Positions 25,901 to 41,000 of a stretch of DNA of 64,000 nt are shown here, in pieces. This DNA is from Hypomesus transpacificus (lineage: Eukaryota > Chordata > Actinopteri > Osmeriformes > Osmeridae). The notes below the pieces were generated by a model. The model saw nothing but the letters and a program-made list of their open reading frames with translations. It was not told where the DNA came from and did no database searches. How positions within the stretch are numbered: the first letter of the stretch is position 1; each line of letters opens with the position of its first letter. The stretch lies in contig NC_061074.1 of assembly GCF_021917145.1 (NCBI RefSeq), forward strand, positions 11,537,051-11,601,050. Direction: 5' to 3'. The position numbers and the translations under genes are program-made.

Positions 25901-26574
25901 TCACTAGGAATTCTGGTCAAATTCCATGGTAATTGTTTTAAAATGTTTACTTTAGGTGGGAGTCTCATACATGTTTATGAGTGTAATCTTGGTTTATTGG
26001 GTAGGATGGCATTCTATTTATGAGCAATAATCATAAAGCATGCCCCTTAATGACTTTTGCTTCAGTTTTTCAGTTTCCAGTTCAGTTTTGTTTATTTTAC
26101 AGATTGGAGATACTTACTTTAGGTCACGAATGAGGTCTTTGGTGATAATGCGGATTGTGTTGGCTTTCGGGGACTTCTGGCTCTGCCTCTGGGCAGAATG
26201 AGACTGACCCGGCATGCCTTCTGACCTCTCAGAGTCCTTGACATATCAGAGGAAAAGTCGCTATAACATGCTGTTTGTTTCTCTGACACACACAAAAACA
26301 ATTGAGGCTTTAAAATAAAGGATTACGATTGTAGCTTACTGTACCTTTTTATGGGTTCCAAAGAGACTTTCGTCCACATGAGAAGTAAGGGCACGGGTAC
26401 GATAACGACGTGTCTGGGAGCTGCCAGAGAGTCGAGCCGATGGTGACCCCACACTTTGTGGCTGCGATTAATACATTTAGAAAGGGTAGAACATCAGTGA
26501 ATGTAGGCTAGGTTTGTCTGTTGAAAGTTATTTGGCACTTGATATAGGTAGCCTAATGCTCTTCAACTTACCAT
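22932..26574 (-). CDS. cfap45: Cilia- and flagella-associated protein 45
   Basis: Twelve coding exons: 26574-26572 (ATG alone), 26461-26345, 26236-26118, 25912-25768, 25653-25483, 25391-25213, 25085-24956, 24845-24699, 24562-24449, 23768-23575, 23376-23152 and 23007-22932. All junctions are GT-AG and in phase, giving 539 residues against about 551 in human CFAP45 (CCDC19/NESG1). The start MPQSVGSPSARLSGSSQTRR leads into a basic N-terminus, then IRIITKDLIRDLK and DPSGLSIILPPTEIERI. Long coiled coils follow (MRMEQEDEVKKLNELILGAQ, EAEYEAEQRRIQREKEKEVA), ending GLPDKYCNEVERKAQTL. These match CFAP45 throughout. The protein is a microtubule inner protein of motile-cilium doublets, needed for normal ciliary beating. 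It looks intact. The neighbouring CSPP1-like gene on the same strand is also ciliary. Confidence 0.96.
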
Positions 26575-28413
26575 GATCCCAAGATCCCAAGACCAAAATG
26601 AATTGCTAAGACGACAAAGAGGTAGTAAAAATTATTATGCGATAAATATCAAGGGTTTCCAAACTTATAATGTGGCAGTTGTGTTTATCTTTGACTAGCA
26701 ATAAATGAATGCTTCGATCGTCTCCTATGTGGTGTTTTGTTATTGTGTCTCCATGGAAACTTCACTGCATTCCTAATGACGGGTGACATGGATGAAATTA
26801 ATAAATACGTGAAATTGAGGAAGATACTTTGTTGCAAGCTACTGTAATTGCAACAAATAGCTTAGCTGGAGCTGCATGATCACATTATGACTATTTAGGA
26901 CATTGGTTCTGGTTCTGGTCTGGGACAACCACCTTCCACAAGCCACTTCGTGGCGCTACTTACCAATTTACACACAGACTGAAAATGCAACCCTGGAAAA
27001 AGACGCCCTAACTCGCACGGAATGTTCATAGAAAGGGTTCAACCCATGCCGTGGTTCGAGAACACAGATCATGGTTAACTGAAAATATAAACACTAGTTT
27101 TATATTATTGAAGTGGACTATGTTCAGGTATAAGACTGTTGAAGTTGGCCTACTTTAAATACTAATTTAGCTAAAGATACTCGATTCAAATTGAATGTGC
27201 CAAGCAAGCGTGCTTGCAGCGTACGGAGCCCGCCGTTTTGTCTAGTTCCGTACACACAGCGAGTGTTCTTGTTTGGAATCACTTTATAGATTTGTCCCCG
27301 TGAGCCCATTTGTTATTATAATGGATAGTGAGCGGGCGTACTTTGAACACTATCTGTGACGCCCATTACTCAACCATGGTTATCCAACCATAAGTAACCC
27401 AGGTAGGGAGACGGGCGTATTGGACCATTTTTTATATTAAGAACCACTACTTCAAGAAAAATATAATTAGTTTCTAAAATATCTACATTTATTTATTATG
27501 TGCGTTGCTATAAATCTTAGGAAGAAAGGTAAAAAATGCTTGGCAGAAAATGGTCTTATGTTGGTGCAGGCGGTTGGGTATAGCCTACATTGAGCGTAGA
27601 CAGGTTTAGATGACAAAGTAACAATGTATTGTATAAGATATAGCAAATACATATTTCAAGACCATAACCGTATCTAGACAGGATGAATACACAGGTGTAC
27701 AAACCATAAACTACCTTGTATGTTTCCTTTAACTTCACACCATTTACAACAATACACATTCATGATATATTTCAGGTCATTAGGCTATTATACCATGATT
27801 GGACAAAACAGATCACACAACCATCCACATATTTTTTAATAATATTTATATGACTTAAAGTGATCAAGGGTGATCATCTGTGTGTGTTTTATAGTCTAAA
27901 GACAGCAAGAAGGCTTCAGTGTTCACTCACCACCTCTGCTGAGAGGAGAGCCTACCTTGGGGCCTGATGTCACTATTGGACTCCCCAATGAATCATTAAC
28001 TGACCCAGAGTAAAAGAACACCCACAATAACATCCTGCAGCGACATGGACAGACAGGACTACAAAGACAGCCAGAAAAACAAGACCAGCAATACTTTTTT
28101 TTAAATAACAAGCAGATGTTATTCTAACACCAGGTCTGCCCAGTAACTTTATTTACATTCTGTGCCTGCCCTGTACTGGATGAATGAAAGTAGCCTAAGA
28201 GTGTGGAAGTTGACCATTAACCCCGCTATTGATTACAGCACGTCTCTTCTCATTTAAGCAGCCCTGGTCTGCACACTGGATCCTGAAACAAAGTTCACAG
28301 TTGAGTAGAACACAGTTGGTACCTCAGACGGCAGGACAATACTTTTTTCTCTCCCTCTATTCAGTGGTGTCTTCATTTTCTCATAGGCCTTGCTACTGGA
28401 CTCATCATCAGCC
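26575..28413. other. Intergenic: cfap45 5' flank to slc37a4
   Basis: This gap divides cfap45 (minus) from slc37a4 (plus), so it should contain two divergent promoters. No coding exon is recognised. Short inverted CCATGG-containing motifs occur around 27040-27390 (CATGGTTAAC, ACCATGGTTA, ACCATAAGT). No TATA box or CpG-rich block stands out. A non-coding first exon of slc37a4 may lie near 28250-28320 but cannot be delimited. Confidence 0.4.
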
Positions 28414-31400
28414 ATGTCGACTGCGGGGTATGGATACTACCGGACCACCATTTTCCTGGCCATGTTTGTGGGCTACACGCTGTACTACTTCAACAGGAAG
28501 ACCTTCTCATTCGTCATGCCCTCACTAATGGAAGAGATCAAGCTGGATAAAGACGACCTGGGTATGCAAAGCCTTCTACGTTTGTCTCGCACATCGGTTC
28601 TCTTCAAGTGTCCGCTATATTGTCCTCCAATGTATCTGCGTGAAGTCAGGCAACCAAACCGGGCACAGCCATCTTTTCGACATGACCTCATCATCGTAAC
28701 CTCATCCCAAACATGTTACATTCTATGTGTTATTGAGACGAGTGCTTTTATTTGTCGTTCTCAAAAGCCCATGTTCAGTGTCTGACCTGTGCGTCCTCCG
28801 TCATGTGCTCTGCTCCCTGCAGGCATGATCTCCAGCAGCCAGTCACTGGCCTACGCTATCAGCAAGTTCATTAGCGGCGTGTTGTCGGATCAGATAAGTG
28901 CTCGCTGGCTCTTTTCAATTGGCCTGTTCATGGTGGGAGGCATCAACGTGATCTTCTCCTGGTCCTCCACTGTGGCTGTCTTTTCTGTCCTTTGGTTCTT
29001 CAATGGCCTGGGTCAGGGACTAGGATGGCCCCCATGTGGCCGGGTGCTGCGCAAGGTAAGGGCCCGGGCACCAGATGAGCGGCATGGTCCGCAGCCAATC
29101 AGTTAGTTGTCAAGTTGCGTGATACAGAGATTTAGCAGTAACGTCATAGCCAATTGGTTGAGACACATGCTTTGCTGGAGCTAGACTAGTGAACTTCTTG
29201 TTACAGTGGATGACATTAGGCAATGCTTGGTGACAGGCACCCAGCACTGTACAAAATGTCAAGCAAGATCGCCCATTTAGCTCTTTATTCCTTGGTCCAT
29301 TCAACTCCTGCCATCATGCCAAGCCTTGGGGTCACATCCCCTCAAGTCTCTCAATCCGATGTGTGTCATGTCCCCTGGTTCCTCTAGTGGTTTGAGCCTT
29401 CTCAGTTCGGAACATGGTGGGCTGTGCTTTCCTGCAGCATGAACCTGGCTGGGAGTCTGGGACCCATCATTGCCACGGTGATGGCCCAGAGCTACAGTTG
29501 GAGGACTATCCTGTCAATCTCAGGCCTGTCCTGTGTGGTATTCTCCTTTGTGTGTCTATTGGTCATCAGGAATGAACCCAAGGACGTAGGCCTGGCCAAC
29601 ATTGAAGTGGCAGGGGCCAAGAAGGGGAATACAGGTGAGGACAGTTAGTCCTAATTAGTTTGGTCGTTAAGACATGGTGTGTGCTTGCACTTGTAAACAT
29701 AAGTCAGCCGAATGACTTTTATGCATGCCCATTTTTACTGTTGCTTTGCTTTACTTGCATGTATGTTTGGGATTACATGTGCTTTTACACATAAGGTCAG
29801 TGACACTGAGCCATTGCACTCTGTACCTAAGTTGCCCCTCTCACATGCAACTGGCGTGAGCTACATCTAGATTATGTACACTCCACGTGCTATCAGCAAG
29901 TATGACTGAGTAACTGAATAGTGAGAGCCACAATCTTCAACATTTCCCTTCTTCTTCCCAGGCACCTCCAGTGATGAGAGTACCCTGAAAGAGTTCCTCC
30001 TGTCCCCCTACCTGTGGCTGCTGTCCCTGGGATACCTTGTGGTGTTCGGGGTGAAGACAGCCTGCACTGACTGGGGACAGTTGTTCCTCATCCAGGACAA
30101 GGGACAATCTACTCTCATGGGTGGGGAAAGATTAAATACTGCCTCTGCCTCATCTGAAATGTGCCTCTAGCCAAACGTCCTGTAGATGTACATGTAGATG
30201 GAAATGAACTGTACTTTAGTCGCCCCTTGTACAACAGTTCGACTGCTCCGAGTTCCGTTTGCGAGGTGTTGACATCAGATCACAGCTCATTGTGTTTCCT
30301 ACAGGCAGTTCTTACATGAGCGCTCTGGAGGTGGGAGGCCTGCTGGGAAGTCTAGCAGCAGGGTACTTCACTGACAAGGCCGTGGCACAAGTGAGTTGAC
30401 ATGCATCTATGAACCTTTGGGTGTTTGTGAGTTTCAAATGTCATCTGTCAAACAGAATGAAGAACTTGGATGTTTTTTTTATTTGTCATTCTATGATGCA
30501 TTGCTTACTAAGGTGCTTTACATTATAGACCTTTCTTTTGTTTAAATGGACAGTTCACCCCCCAAAAAATAAACTTATTTATCCTCTTCCCTGTAGTGCT
30601 ATTCATCCAGATTGTTTTGTTGTGAGTTGCCGAGTTTTAGAGAAATCAGCTGTAGCAATGTCTGCTTTCTCCTGAATATAATGGAACTGGATTGAACAAG
30701 TCTTGGTGGTGCTCAAATTCTCATAGTGCTTAAGGCTCTTTCCATGAAGGTATTGTGTTTCTTTGTACAGCAAGGCAAGCGAATCTATGGCAACCCCCGT
30801 CACTTTTTGTTGATCGTAATGATGGCAGGGATGTGTGCTTCCATGTACCTTTTCCGTGTCACGGTCACATCAGAGAGTCCAAAGGTAAAGAAAATAACAA
30901 ATACAGAACATTTGTTCATGTCGGCAGTTAGCATTACTGAATACCGAAGCACTTAAATGTCCCTTCTCCTGAAGAAAGTCTAAGGGCCAATGCTTTCTGT
31001 TGGTGTCTCTATAACAACTTCCTTTTCTTTTTTGACCTGTTACCAGGTGTGGATCCTAGCCTTGGGGGCTATTTTTGGCTTCTCATCTTATGGGCCAATT
31101 GCACTTTTTGGGGTCATAGCCAATGAGAGTGCTCCTTCCAACTACTGTGGGACATCACATGCTATAGTTGCCCTGATGGCAAACAGTAAGCTATTGTATT
31201 TGACAAGCCGTTTAGGAACATGTTTGCGTCTTTGATGAGATCCAGACTGAGTGACACATTGGTTTTGTTTTCAGTTGGTGGATTCCTCTCTGGGTTCCCG
31301 TTCAGCACCATTGCCAAGCACCATGGCTGGGAAATGGCCTTCTGGGTGGCAGAGATCAGCTGTGTTATCACCACAGTGGGGTTCTTCCTGATGCGTAACA

Positions 31401-31441
31401 TCAGAACCAAGATGGGTCACATCCCCAAGAAGGATGACTGA
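28414..31441 (+). CDS. slc37a4: Glucose-6-phosphate translocase (ER exchanger)
   Basis: Eight coding exons: 28414-28561, 28823-29055, 29388-29634, 29962-30120, 30305-30390, 30771-30884, 31047-31185 and 31275-31441. They total 430 residues against 429 in human. The reading follows human SLC37A4 closely: [110 protein letters not shown] and [15 protein letters not shown] at the end. It is a major-facilitator-type protein with about ten to twelve membrane spans. It exchanges glucose-6-phosphate for phosphate across the ER membrane, feeding glucose-6-phosphatase in gluconeogenesis. The C-terminal KKDD resembles the KKXX ER-retrieval signal of the family. A poly(A) signal lies at 31851. Confidence 0.97.
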
Positions 31442-31850
31442 TCACCGAGCTTAATCTGGCCGGCTTGGAAAACTAGAGATAAGAATGTACTGTACACAAA
31501 TCATTGGCCACTGTTTGTCTATGTTGTCTTTAGCAGTTTTTTATCGCTAATAATTATAAACGTTCTTCTCCCAATTATTTTGTATTTGTACGTGACAACA
31601 TCCAAGTGGGAGAGAGATTGGGCACTGTGTTTCCTACTTCATTATTAATCGTATTCTACAGTATGAGGGAATTAGTTGGCAGTATGTTATATAGGTTAGA
31701 TGAGGTAGATTAGGCTATTTATTACTGTAACTGTATACTAACTTAGTGGAGGATACCCATTATAAAGTATTATTGTTGATGCAATGAAGTACATATATTT
31801 TTTCTCAAAATGGCTCTGCAGACATATCCCTCCTGTTTTAGAATGGATAA

Positions 31851-31856
31851 AATAAA
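31851..31856 (+). terminator. Poly(A) signal of slc37a4
   Basis: AATAAA lies 410 bp after the slc37a4 stop, in an AT-rich stretch. The opposing trappc4 signal is only about 105 bp further on, so the two genes end nearly tail to tail. Confidence 0.5.
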
Positions 31857-31959
31857 TATATATTCTTGTTTACTCGGCTTACTTTATCCATTTTTATCAA
31901 ACAAAGTTGAGAGCAAAGGAGCGGTATGCAACTGTCACAGCCAACATGATACAATTGTG

Positions 31960-31965
31960 TTTATT
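31960..31965 (-). terminator. Poly(A) signal of trappc4
   Basis: TTTATT on the plus strand (AATAAA on the minus strand) lies 131 bp beyond the trappc4 stop codon. It is the nearest canonical hexamer. Confidence 0.5.
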
Positions 31966-32095
31966 AGTTATTTAGTATGTACAAAGGCAAACATTTAAAT
32001 ATGTACAAGTATCCCAGGATGACTCACGGTGTGCACCTCTCGATATTGCACATTTTCATAACAAACAATTCAGCTCAACTCAGACTGCTTGAAAT

Positions 32096-33237
32096 TCATG
32101 ATCCTGTTCCAAAGTTACCAGCCTTTTCAGCAACCTCCAAAGCACCCTTCAAGTTCTGATCAAACAGTTCACACCTGGGAACACACAAACAGCAGTGCAT
32201 TGTTTTAGTAAATGATTTCAGTGCACTGGCATTTCATCTGAAGGGTGTCCAGCTAACAGGGTGGTTGTTTACCTGATCGGCATCTCCAGAGAATAGAACG
32301 GGTTCTTAAGGGCAAAGTCTGAATATATCTCATAAATCTTCCGCAGAAGTGCATCAATCCCAGACTGTCGGGGGTCTGCAAGCACTATGAACTTTATACC
32401 TAAAAGCAAAAAGATTTGAAGTGTTCATGTCACTTGTGTTCATATGTTCAGTGTTCATATGTCACCGCACAGTTTAAAATAACTTATACCTGTAAGTGTC
32501 TGAAAGCAGTGGAGTTTAAATGCGTCGGTTTCCAGCATCTCAATCCCAGAACTACCGACTTCAGGAGACAGTTGTGAGCCGATCGCAAACAATCTTGTAG
32601 GGGACAGAGCAGCACAGCATACACAATTCTCAACAGTGGCGGGTTTGAAAGTGGGATGGTTCCATTCACGATAGTCCGTCTCCTTACAACATAGAACTAG
32701 CGTTCAGAAATGATGCTTACTAATCAATAGTAGTAGGCTAGTTGACCTACAATATTGTTCACATCGAACAATACTTACGAATGAAACATTGAAGCCAGCA
32801 TCAGTTTTTCATTCGAACTCAAACGGGCTCTTCCAAATCGAATGGACACTGGATAATTTGCTGAGTCTTTCAAATATTCGATTATCTCCTTGCCTTCCGC
32901 CGTAAACTTGCCATTGACGTCCACTCCATTGATAGATAACACTGCATGACCTACTGAATGAGTACAATGCAATGTTAAAATAATATAATTACGGGTGATA
33001 TACAGTTATTACGGCATAATCTGAAGGAAGGAAAGAAAACAAGTCAGTTAATACTAGCATACCTCTGATACCATCACGTTGGCCGAATGATACTATAACT
33101 TTCTCGTCGTGGATCTTCAGCACCAAATCTAAAGGATAACTAAATGTTTTTTCTGCCTCTGCTCTCGGTACATAGTTGTCATATTGGTAAATTAGTCCCC
33201 CTGCCTTATTGACAACATACACACTGAATATCGCCAT
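32096..33237 (-). CDS. trappc4: Trafficking protein particle complex subunit 4
   Basis: Five coding exons: 33237-33063, 32953-32779, 32593-32490, 32399-32273 and 32174-32096. They give 219 residues, the same length as human TRAPPC4 (synbindin). The reading [69 protein letters not shown] and [20 protein letters not shown] is near-identical to human. It has a longin-like fold with an inserted PDZ-like region ([20 protein letters not shown]). It is a core TRAPP subunit that helps activate Rab1/Ypt1 in ER-Golgi traffic and autophagy. It is divergent from rps25 (ATGs 325 bp apart) and convergent with slc37a4. Confidence 0.97.
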
Positions 33238-33561
33238 TTTCGCCTTGTTCCGCACAGCTGAGACAAGTATCACGTGACATGACGTAGAAAACGCAATCAG
33301 AGGCTCTGATGAGGTTGAATTTAATGTAAATTATATTTGTTTATATTTTTTGTCCAGTATTCATGCAATGTATGCATATGTTATGGTTAGACTGCTACTA
33401 TGGTTCAGTATTTTGTAAAATATAAGCGATAAGCAACCCAATAAAAATTTAACTCAATATCCCATTGACAATCAGTCGCACTTCCGGATGCACGGGTTTG
33501 CTAAGGGGCTAGTGCACGGGTTTAACTTCCTTTCACTCCGACATCTTGACGAGGAGATAAC
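33238..33561. promoter_or_regulatory. Bidirectional promoter trappc4/rps25
   Basis: Only 324 bp separate the two divergent start codons. The trappc4 side has TCACGTGAC (33270-33278) next to a CRE-like TGACGTAG. The rps25 side has an ETS-type ACTTCCGG near 33480. A pyrimidine tract CTTCCTTTCACTCCG (about 33526-33540), a plausible 5'TOP start as in other ribosomal-protein genes, precedes the ATG. No TATA box is evident. Confidence 0.6.
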
Positions 33562-35565
<2,004 letters not shown>

Positions 35566-35759
35566 ACAGGTCTGTAGACAAATATCTGTTTCAAGTGTGC
35601 TTGTTTATTGAAGACCATTTAAGATTCCTCCCACAATTTTTTGAAATTTAACAGGAACTAGAAAGCAATCATTTGTGTGTGTCTAATATATAATTTTGTG
35701 GTCTTTTTCTTTCAGGTTGTGCTGGTATGAAACCTGCAATCAGTTTGTAATGAAAGGTG

Positions 35760-35765
35760 AATAAA
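35760..35765 (+). terminator. Poly(A) signal of rps25
   Basis: AATAAA follows a short last exon (from about 35717), giving the compact 3' UTR typical of ribosomal-protein genes. Confidence 0.75.
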
Positions 35766-35769
35766 ATGT

Positions 35770-37900
35770 TGGAAAGACATGTTGGTATTTTCTGTGTTGT
35801 TCATATCCTCTGACCATTTCAGCGGTGTATAGATGATTGTAACATTGGTTGTCATTTCATAATGCCTCTGGGAAACATTTCAAGCTTACATGAAGTCAAT
35901 GGTGTTTACAAGGTCGCTTGAACAAGGTCGTCCCTGCTTGAAAAAGCCCCTCAACAGCCACCATGACCTTTTCTCACCTCCTAAAATGCCAGCACTTATG
36001 TTTTCTCCTGATCTGCCATCGTCACGGTAGTGCTGCTTGTTTTTCAGCACTGCATTTACTTCACGCCAGCTTGAAAATGTAATTCCCAGAAAGACTACAC
36101 AGGCTGTGGAGTGTAGCTTGAGAAGCAGTGATGTGGCTGAGAGGATATTAGTCTGTCAAAGCAGTGTGTTGGGGACTGAAGACGGAACATTGGTGGGCAG
36201 GGTGAAACTTCCCCGGGGAGACACCATGCTACGGATGCGTTTACAGCTCGTTTGCTGTGCTGTGTTCAATTAGTATCAACGTTTCCAGTCTAATGGAACT
36301 CTAACCCAATTTTGGTGCTTTCAACTCAGCTGTATTTGTTAATTTGGTCACCCAGTAAACTAAATGAGACATCCTGCCTTACTCCATAATGCTAGTTTCA
36401 CTAGAACGGTGCATCTGAGCTTTTCCTGCCGAAGTTCGTCCCTGACTGTTGAAGCCTTTTATGGGGGGGTCACTGGTAGCCAAAGGCTTTTGAGTTATTG
36501 ACAGAGTAATGACATTCAATAAAACCAAATCTCCACAGTCCCCCCCTGCTTAGGGCTTGAGCTGAGGGCGTGCGAGACACAGGGTAGCTTTCTGATGGAT
36601 GCTGTCAGCTGTCGCTTTTGTCATTGCACAGCGCTACCTCGAGCAGCGACGGGAAAACAAGCCGCAGGACGCTCCCACTGACAGATGCACAACCTGCCAC
36701 AGTCAAGTCCTCTGGCATCATGCCTCTATAATACAAAACAATTACTTTCCCCATCATTTTCCCCCCCGTTCCGACGGCTTCTTTGTGATTCGCCTCATGA
36801 ATGTCTGTCACTTGATGAGACGGGCCAAATGTGTCACGCTGAAATGCGTGTTGTTGGAATGGATTGCCTCATCTCCCAGTCTTGAAGTGGTCCTCTTTGG
36901 AGTTCATCGAGCAAGTTGTTCCTCAGACAATAAACCTTTCAAACTTTGGGGGATTTGTGTGTGAGGGAATTGTAATGTCAACTGCCAGTTCAAGTTAGAA
37001 ACAACTCGATAGTCAAATCATACTGATATCACAGACCAGACACCTAATGGTTGTGAAAGGTGCCAACTGAAGGCATTATTTCAATTTGGAGACATGCTTC
37101 AGATTCAATGTCCAATAGGCATAACCTCTCAGGATGCAATACTGTTGTTTGTTTTTGTGTTTTTATTTGGTTAAATTGCTTGCAAGGGAGTCTTGATTCA
37201 TTTGTTTATCAAACGTTTCAACTCCCAGTCCTGAAATGAATGCTTTGACGTTCAGATTGACAGTAATTACCAATACATTTTACTTTGAAACTATCAACAT
37301 GAAGATACGATAATGAAACTTTCTTAAATGGCTGCTTTAATGTTTCCTTCACTCTGTTTTTATCTGTTGAGAACATGTAGTTTAAGCGCACATTGCTGTG
37401 ATATTCTCCTCATGTACAACATCTTAGGTACCCAGCATTTGTTTTGCTACTGCTGATGCAATGAAACCCCTAAATCTATTAATACTCTATGTAGTTGTAG
37501 CCGTTTTTTTCGCACCAACTGCCCTCCTTAAACACATCTTTATCACACTAGGGAGCTGTTTGAAGGACCAACTCCCTTACTCTAAGTGAAAGCCAGAGCT
37601 GAACTCTCAAATTAGACCCGAGCCCATGCCATGGCAGTGACTCACATTGGCATGCATGGAAGCAAAGGGCAGAGACCAGATTCCAGACAGAGCTGTGTTT
37701 TCTCTGTTCCCCTCGGCACACTGTACTCAAGTATCCATCCCACTGTCAGAGCAGTAGCTACACACACAATCATTATTTGAGTGGATTATCAAAAGATGAG
37801 GGGCAACCAAAGGCAGAAAGAAGGAGAGAGGAACATTGAATATGCAGGAAGTGGGAGCGCCGTTTCGTGGTGATTGGTCGGGGCAGTTCCACGGCTAGAT
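35770..37900. other. Intergenic rps25-sgcg, no gene recognised
   Basis: No exon is supported. Open frames at 36037-36273 and 36599-36964 have no family features and overlap frames on the other strand, so chance is the simplest reading. No repeats of note. Confidence 0.5.
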
Positions 37901-38045
37901 TTATGGCACGCAGCTGTTGAGCGTCTGACAGACGTCCGAGAACTGTGCTGCTGCTGCTGCTACTCCTGTTGCTGCTGCCTCTGGTACACACAAGCTCTGG
38001 TAACTGCACAGGAGCTGTGAGGACACTGCGCTCCAGCACACAACG
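37900..38045 (+). promoter_or_regulatory. Probable promoter and non-coding first exon of sgcg
   Basis: A GGCTAGATTTATGGCACGC block with a weak TATA-like core precedes a (CTG)-rich stretch (about 37950-37980). It ends CACACAACG at 38045 with a strong donor, GTAAGGC. The first coding exon of sgcg begins with its ATG immediately after an acceptor at 41558, so an upstream non-coding exon is required. This one is well placed, leaving a 3.5-kb intron. Confidence 0.5.
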
Positions 38046-41000
38046 GTAAGGCAACATGCTCTTTCCCCTGTGTCTGCACCGTCTTGTCAGTTCAGTGCTT
38101 TGTTTCTTCGCTGCTCAAACAAGTGTTGTTTTGTTTTTAAGACTTTAATATCTTTAATGTCTAAAGTTGGACCTGTGTGTCTTTTAGTCTGTGGGCTGTC
38201 TACCTTGTGTACTATGTTTTTTACTGTTGTTTGTTTTCACCTCACAAAGGAAAGCCCTTATGTGGGACTTATTTGGAAGTTACTATTCCTGTGGTCTTGT
38301 GCTGTTAATGATTCGACCCGGCATGGCTAAAAGAAATAGTAATAAGTCACTCTGTGTACTCTCATGAATGACATTCTCATGAATCCATTTCCCCTTTGCG
38401 CTCTCTTACCATTCTGTTGATCAGACCTTGCTCATGCTGTGTCCTGTGGCTCTTTTAAATGTAGTACACAATGCCATGCCCTATTTTTAGAAGGGGAAGC
38501 ATTACAGCAGAGGGGCGACATGAAGACATGCAGCTCAGACTGAAAGACAAACTTCTAGTAGAGAACCCTGGACTTGCCTTCCGATTGTCTCCCCCTGTCT
38601 GACAGCTCACATATGAGCTCCTTTGAGTATTGTTCTTCTCTAGCTGTCTATATAAGCGTATATCCTCCAGCTAACAATTTGAGAAAGTAATCTTCTAACT
38701 TGGTACAAGGCTCAGGAAGTTCTGCTTGGCATTTGATCAGGTCAAACTGAGGTGGGCAGAGAAGGCTGGATTCTCAATTACAGTCAGACCCTGGTGGTTT
38801 AAAGCAGAAGGAATACACACAAACACACACTTGTGCTTCATCAGCCATGAGAGTCATCATTGAGAGGGGCCGCTGTCAGAGAAGATTTCTAGTTCAGGGT
38901 TAATAGAAAGGGTGCCCCATGTTAAAGAGGTACTGGTTAAACCCTGTGAGGTGAATTCAATACTCCTCATCTCTGAACAAGGGAGCCATTAAATAAGCAG
39001 AAGTCTTCAACAATGTGTTTTTAATAACCTTTCTCGTTCCAGGACCCAATAATTTACTATGTGCAGCAAAGGTGAGGTAACAAAAAGGCAGGAAAAAGTA
39101 TTTTGGTCATATCAAACCTATTTTAGGAGGATTTCGTCCTTGTGGTGCAGATGCTAACTTGTTTCAGGAATGTTTATTTGGGTTGCTATGGCAAGGTTGG
39201 GCTGTAGCTGGACTAGTGTATCTGAAACTAGAGATGTTGAAGCCTTTTAAAGATGCAGTCTCTTTCACACACACCCTCATTTTAGAAATAGATTGCTGTT
39301 TAATGCACCTGTTTAAATTAATTAGATAGTGAGTAAGAGTTCATTACCATCTCAGTTCAGTTGACATTCCAGAGTTACTCAACCCTGTTCATTAATTTAG
39401 TTCAACAGCATTGCATGTTAATTAAGTTGTAATGGTATGTACGTTAATCATATATATTTCACAAGTTTCCGGTCTGAAACTGGTCATGCTATGTGTGTGT
39501 ACATTTGGATTCTTATGAGGCAGAATTTTGCTGAAACGCTCAACTCAGTTATTCCGTTTTTTGGCAACAGTTGCTGAAATGCAGGTTGTTGCTATGATTT
39601 TGGTCTGAGAGACGAGACTGATTGATAATCTTAATGAGCAGCGTTACTGCAAATACTAACCATTTCTCATACAAAAAGGTGGTCCTTATCAAGTCCCCCC
39701 CAAAGGTTTCGCTCGCTTTCTCATTTTTAGCCAACATTATTTGTGTTGTTGTGGAATAAGGGCTATTCATCAAGGCTGGGCTGTGCCACTGTGACAGGTC
39801 CTGTGGAGACCTGGCTCCTGCCAGGGAGAGATACTCTGGAGCTTTTATGCCAACATGCTTGTTCCCTATGTTTACCACAAACAGCAGGAAATGAGCTGTT
39901 TGGAGCTGCAGCGACTTGGCGTTTATCATTGTCTCTGTTACATCTCCTCAGGAAGACCCAAGCATGGAGCGTGTGTGCTTTTTTAAATCCATTACTTTGA
40001 CATGGTCACCAGGATATCTGCTGAGGGTGCAAAATGCAGCTGTTAATTAATCTTATATTTACAGGTCTGTTTGATCCCTGAAACCCTCCAATAAGGGGTT
40101 TGTAGCTTTTTTTCTTTCTTTTCGTGCATATAAAAATGTTCAACTTTTCTAAAATTGAATGTGGACTAAAGAACGCAGCTACATCAATACCAAAGAAACT
40201 TCTTGGTAGCCTTGTTATTAGTAGATGGAAATTAACAATGAGGAGGTGTGTTGGCTTAGCATCTGTTGATGTCATAGAAGAATTACAGTCCTGAATGAGA
40301 AGTTGCTCCTTAAACATGATTGAAACCATGTTTATGCTGGCCAAGAGACACAGCATCTGTCCATATGTAAATTGCACAAGCTGCTAGTCCCATCCCAGCC
40401 TGGTGTGAATCACTGGTAGAGGAGACTGCTGTTTGTTTACTTTCACTGTGACAAAGAAAGATGTCACAGCAAGTGTATAAAGTGAACTGAGGTACCTTTC
40501 GGGAATCGAGATGCTTGTGTTGCTTCTATATTTAGTGGATAGGTGTCTGCCATACTTTTGCGAGTGTGGGCACAGCACGCATCTCATAACCAATGGTTCA
40601 AGTCACAGACATTGTCATTGTTCTGCTTTTACTAACACATTCAGGTTAGGATTCTGCAATTCTTCCAGATTCAAAACAACAACCCTCTTCCAGAGGGCTT
40701 TTGTTCCTCTTCCATCCACAGTCGTGTGTTGTCTTCTGGCATGGGCTTGAAGAAAGGAAGATTTGACCATTAACATTTATTCGTCATTTAGATCTGTCGT
40801 GTCTCCGAAGCCCTGGAGTTTGAAAAGCTTCTCCTCATGCTCAGCCATGAGAATTTCCTGTAGCTCCTTATAAAAATCTATTACTGTGGTTTCAAGTTAT
40901 GTCTGTGTCATATGATCCATCCATTTGGAACAGGGGAAACGCTTTCAAACAGCTTGAGGCCAAACACACAGATCCATTCGTCTTTGCAATGAGGAAAACA

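Noticed and set aside
36037-36964. Possible gene between rps25 and sgcg
   Set aside because: The frames are short, overlap on both strands, and lack splice sites or recognisable motifs.
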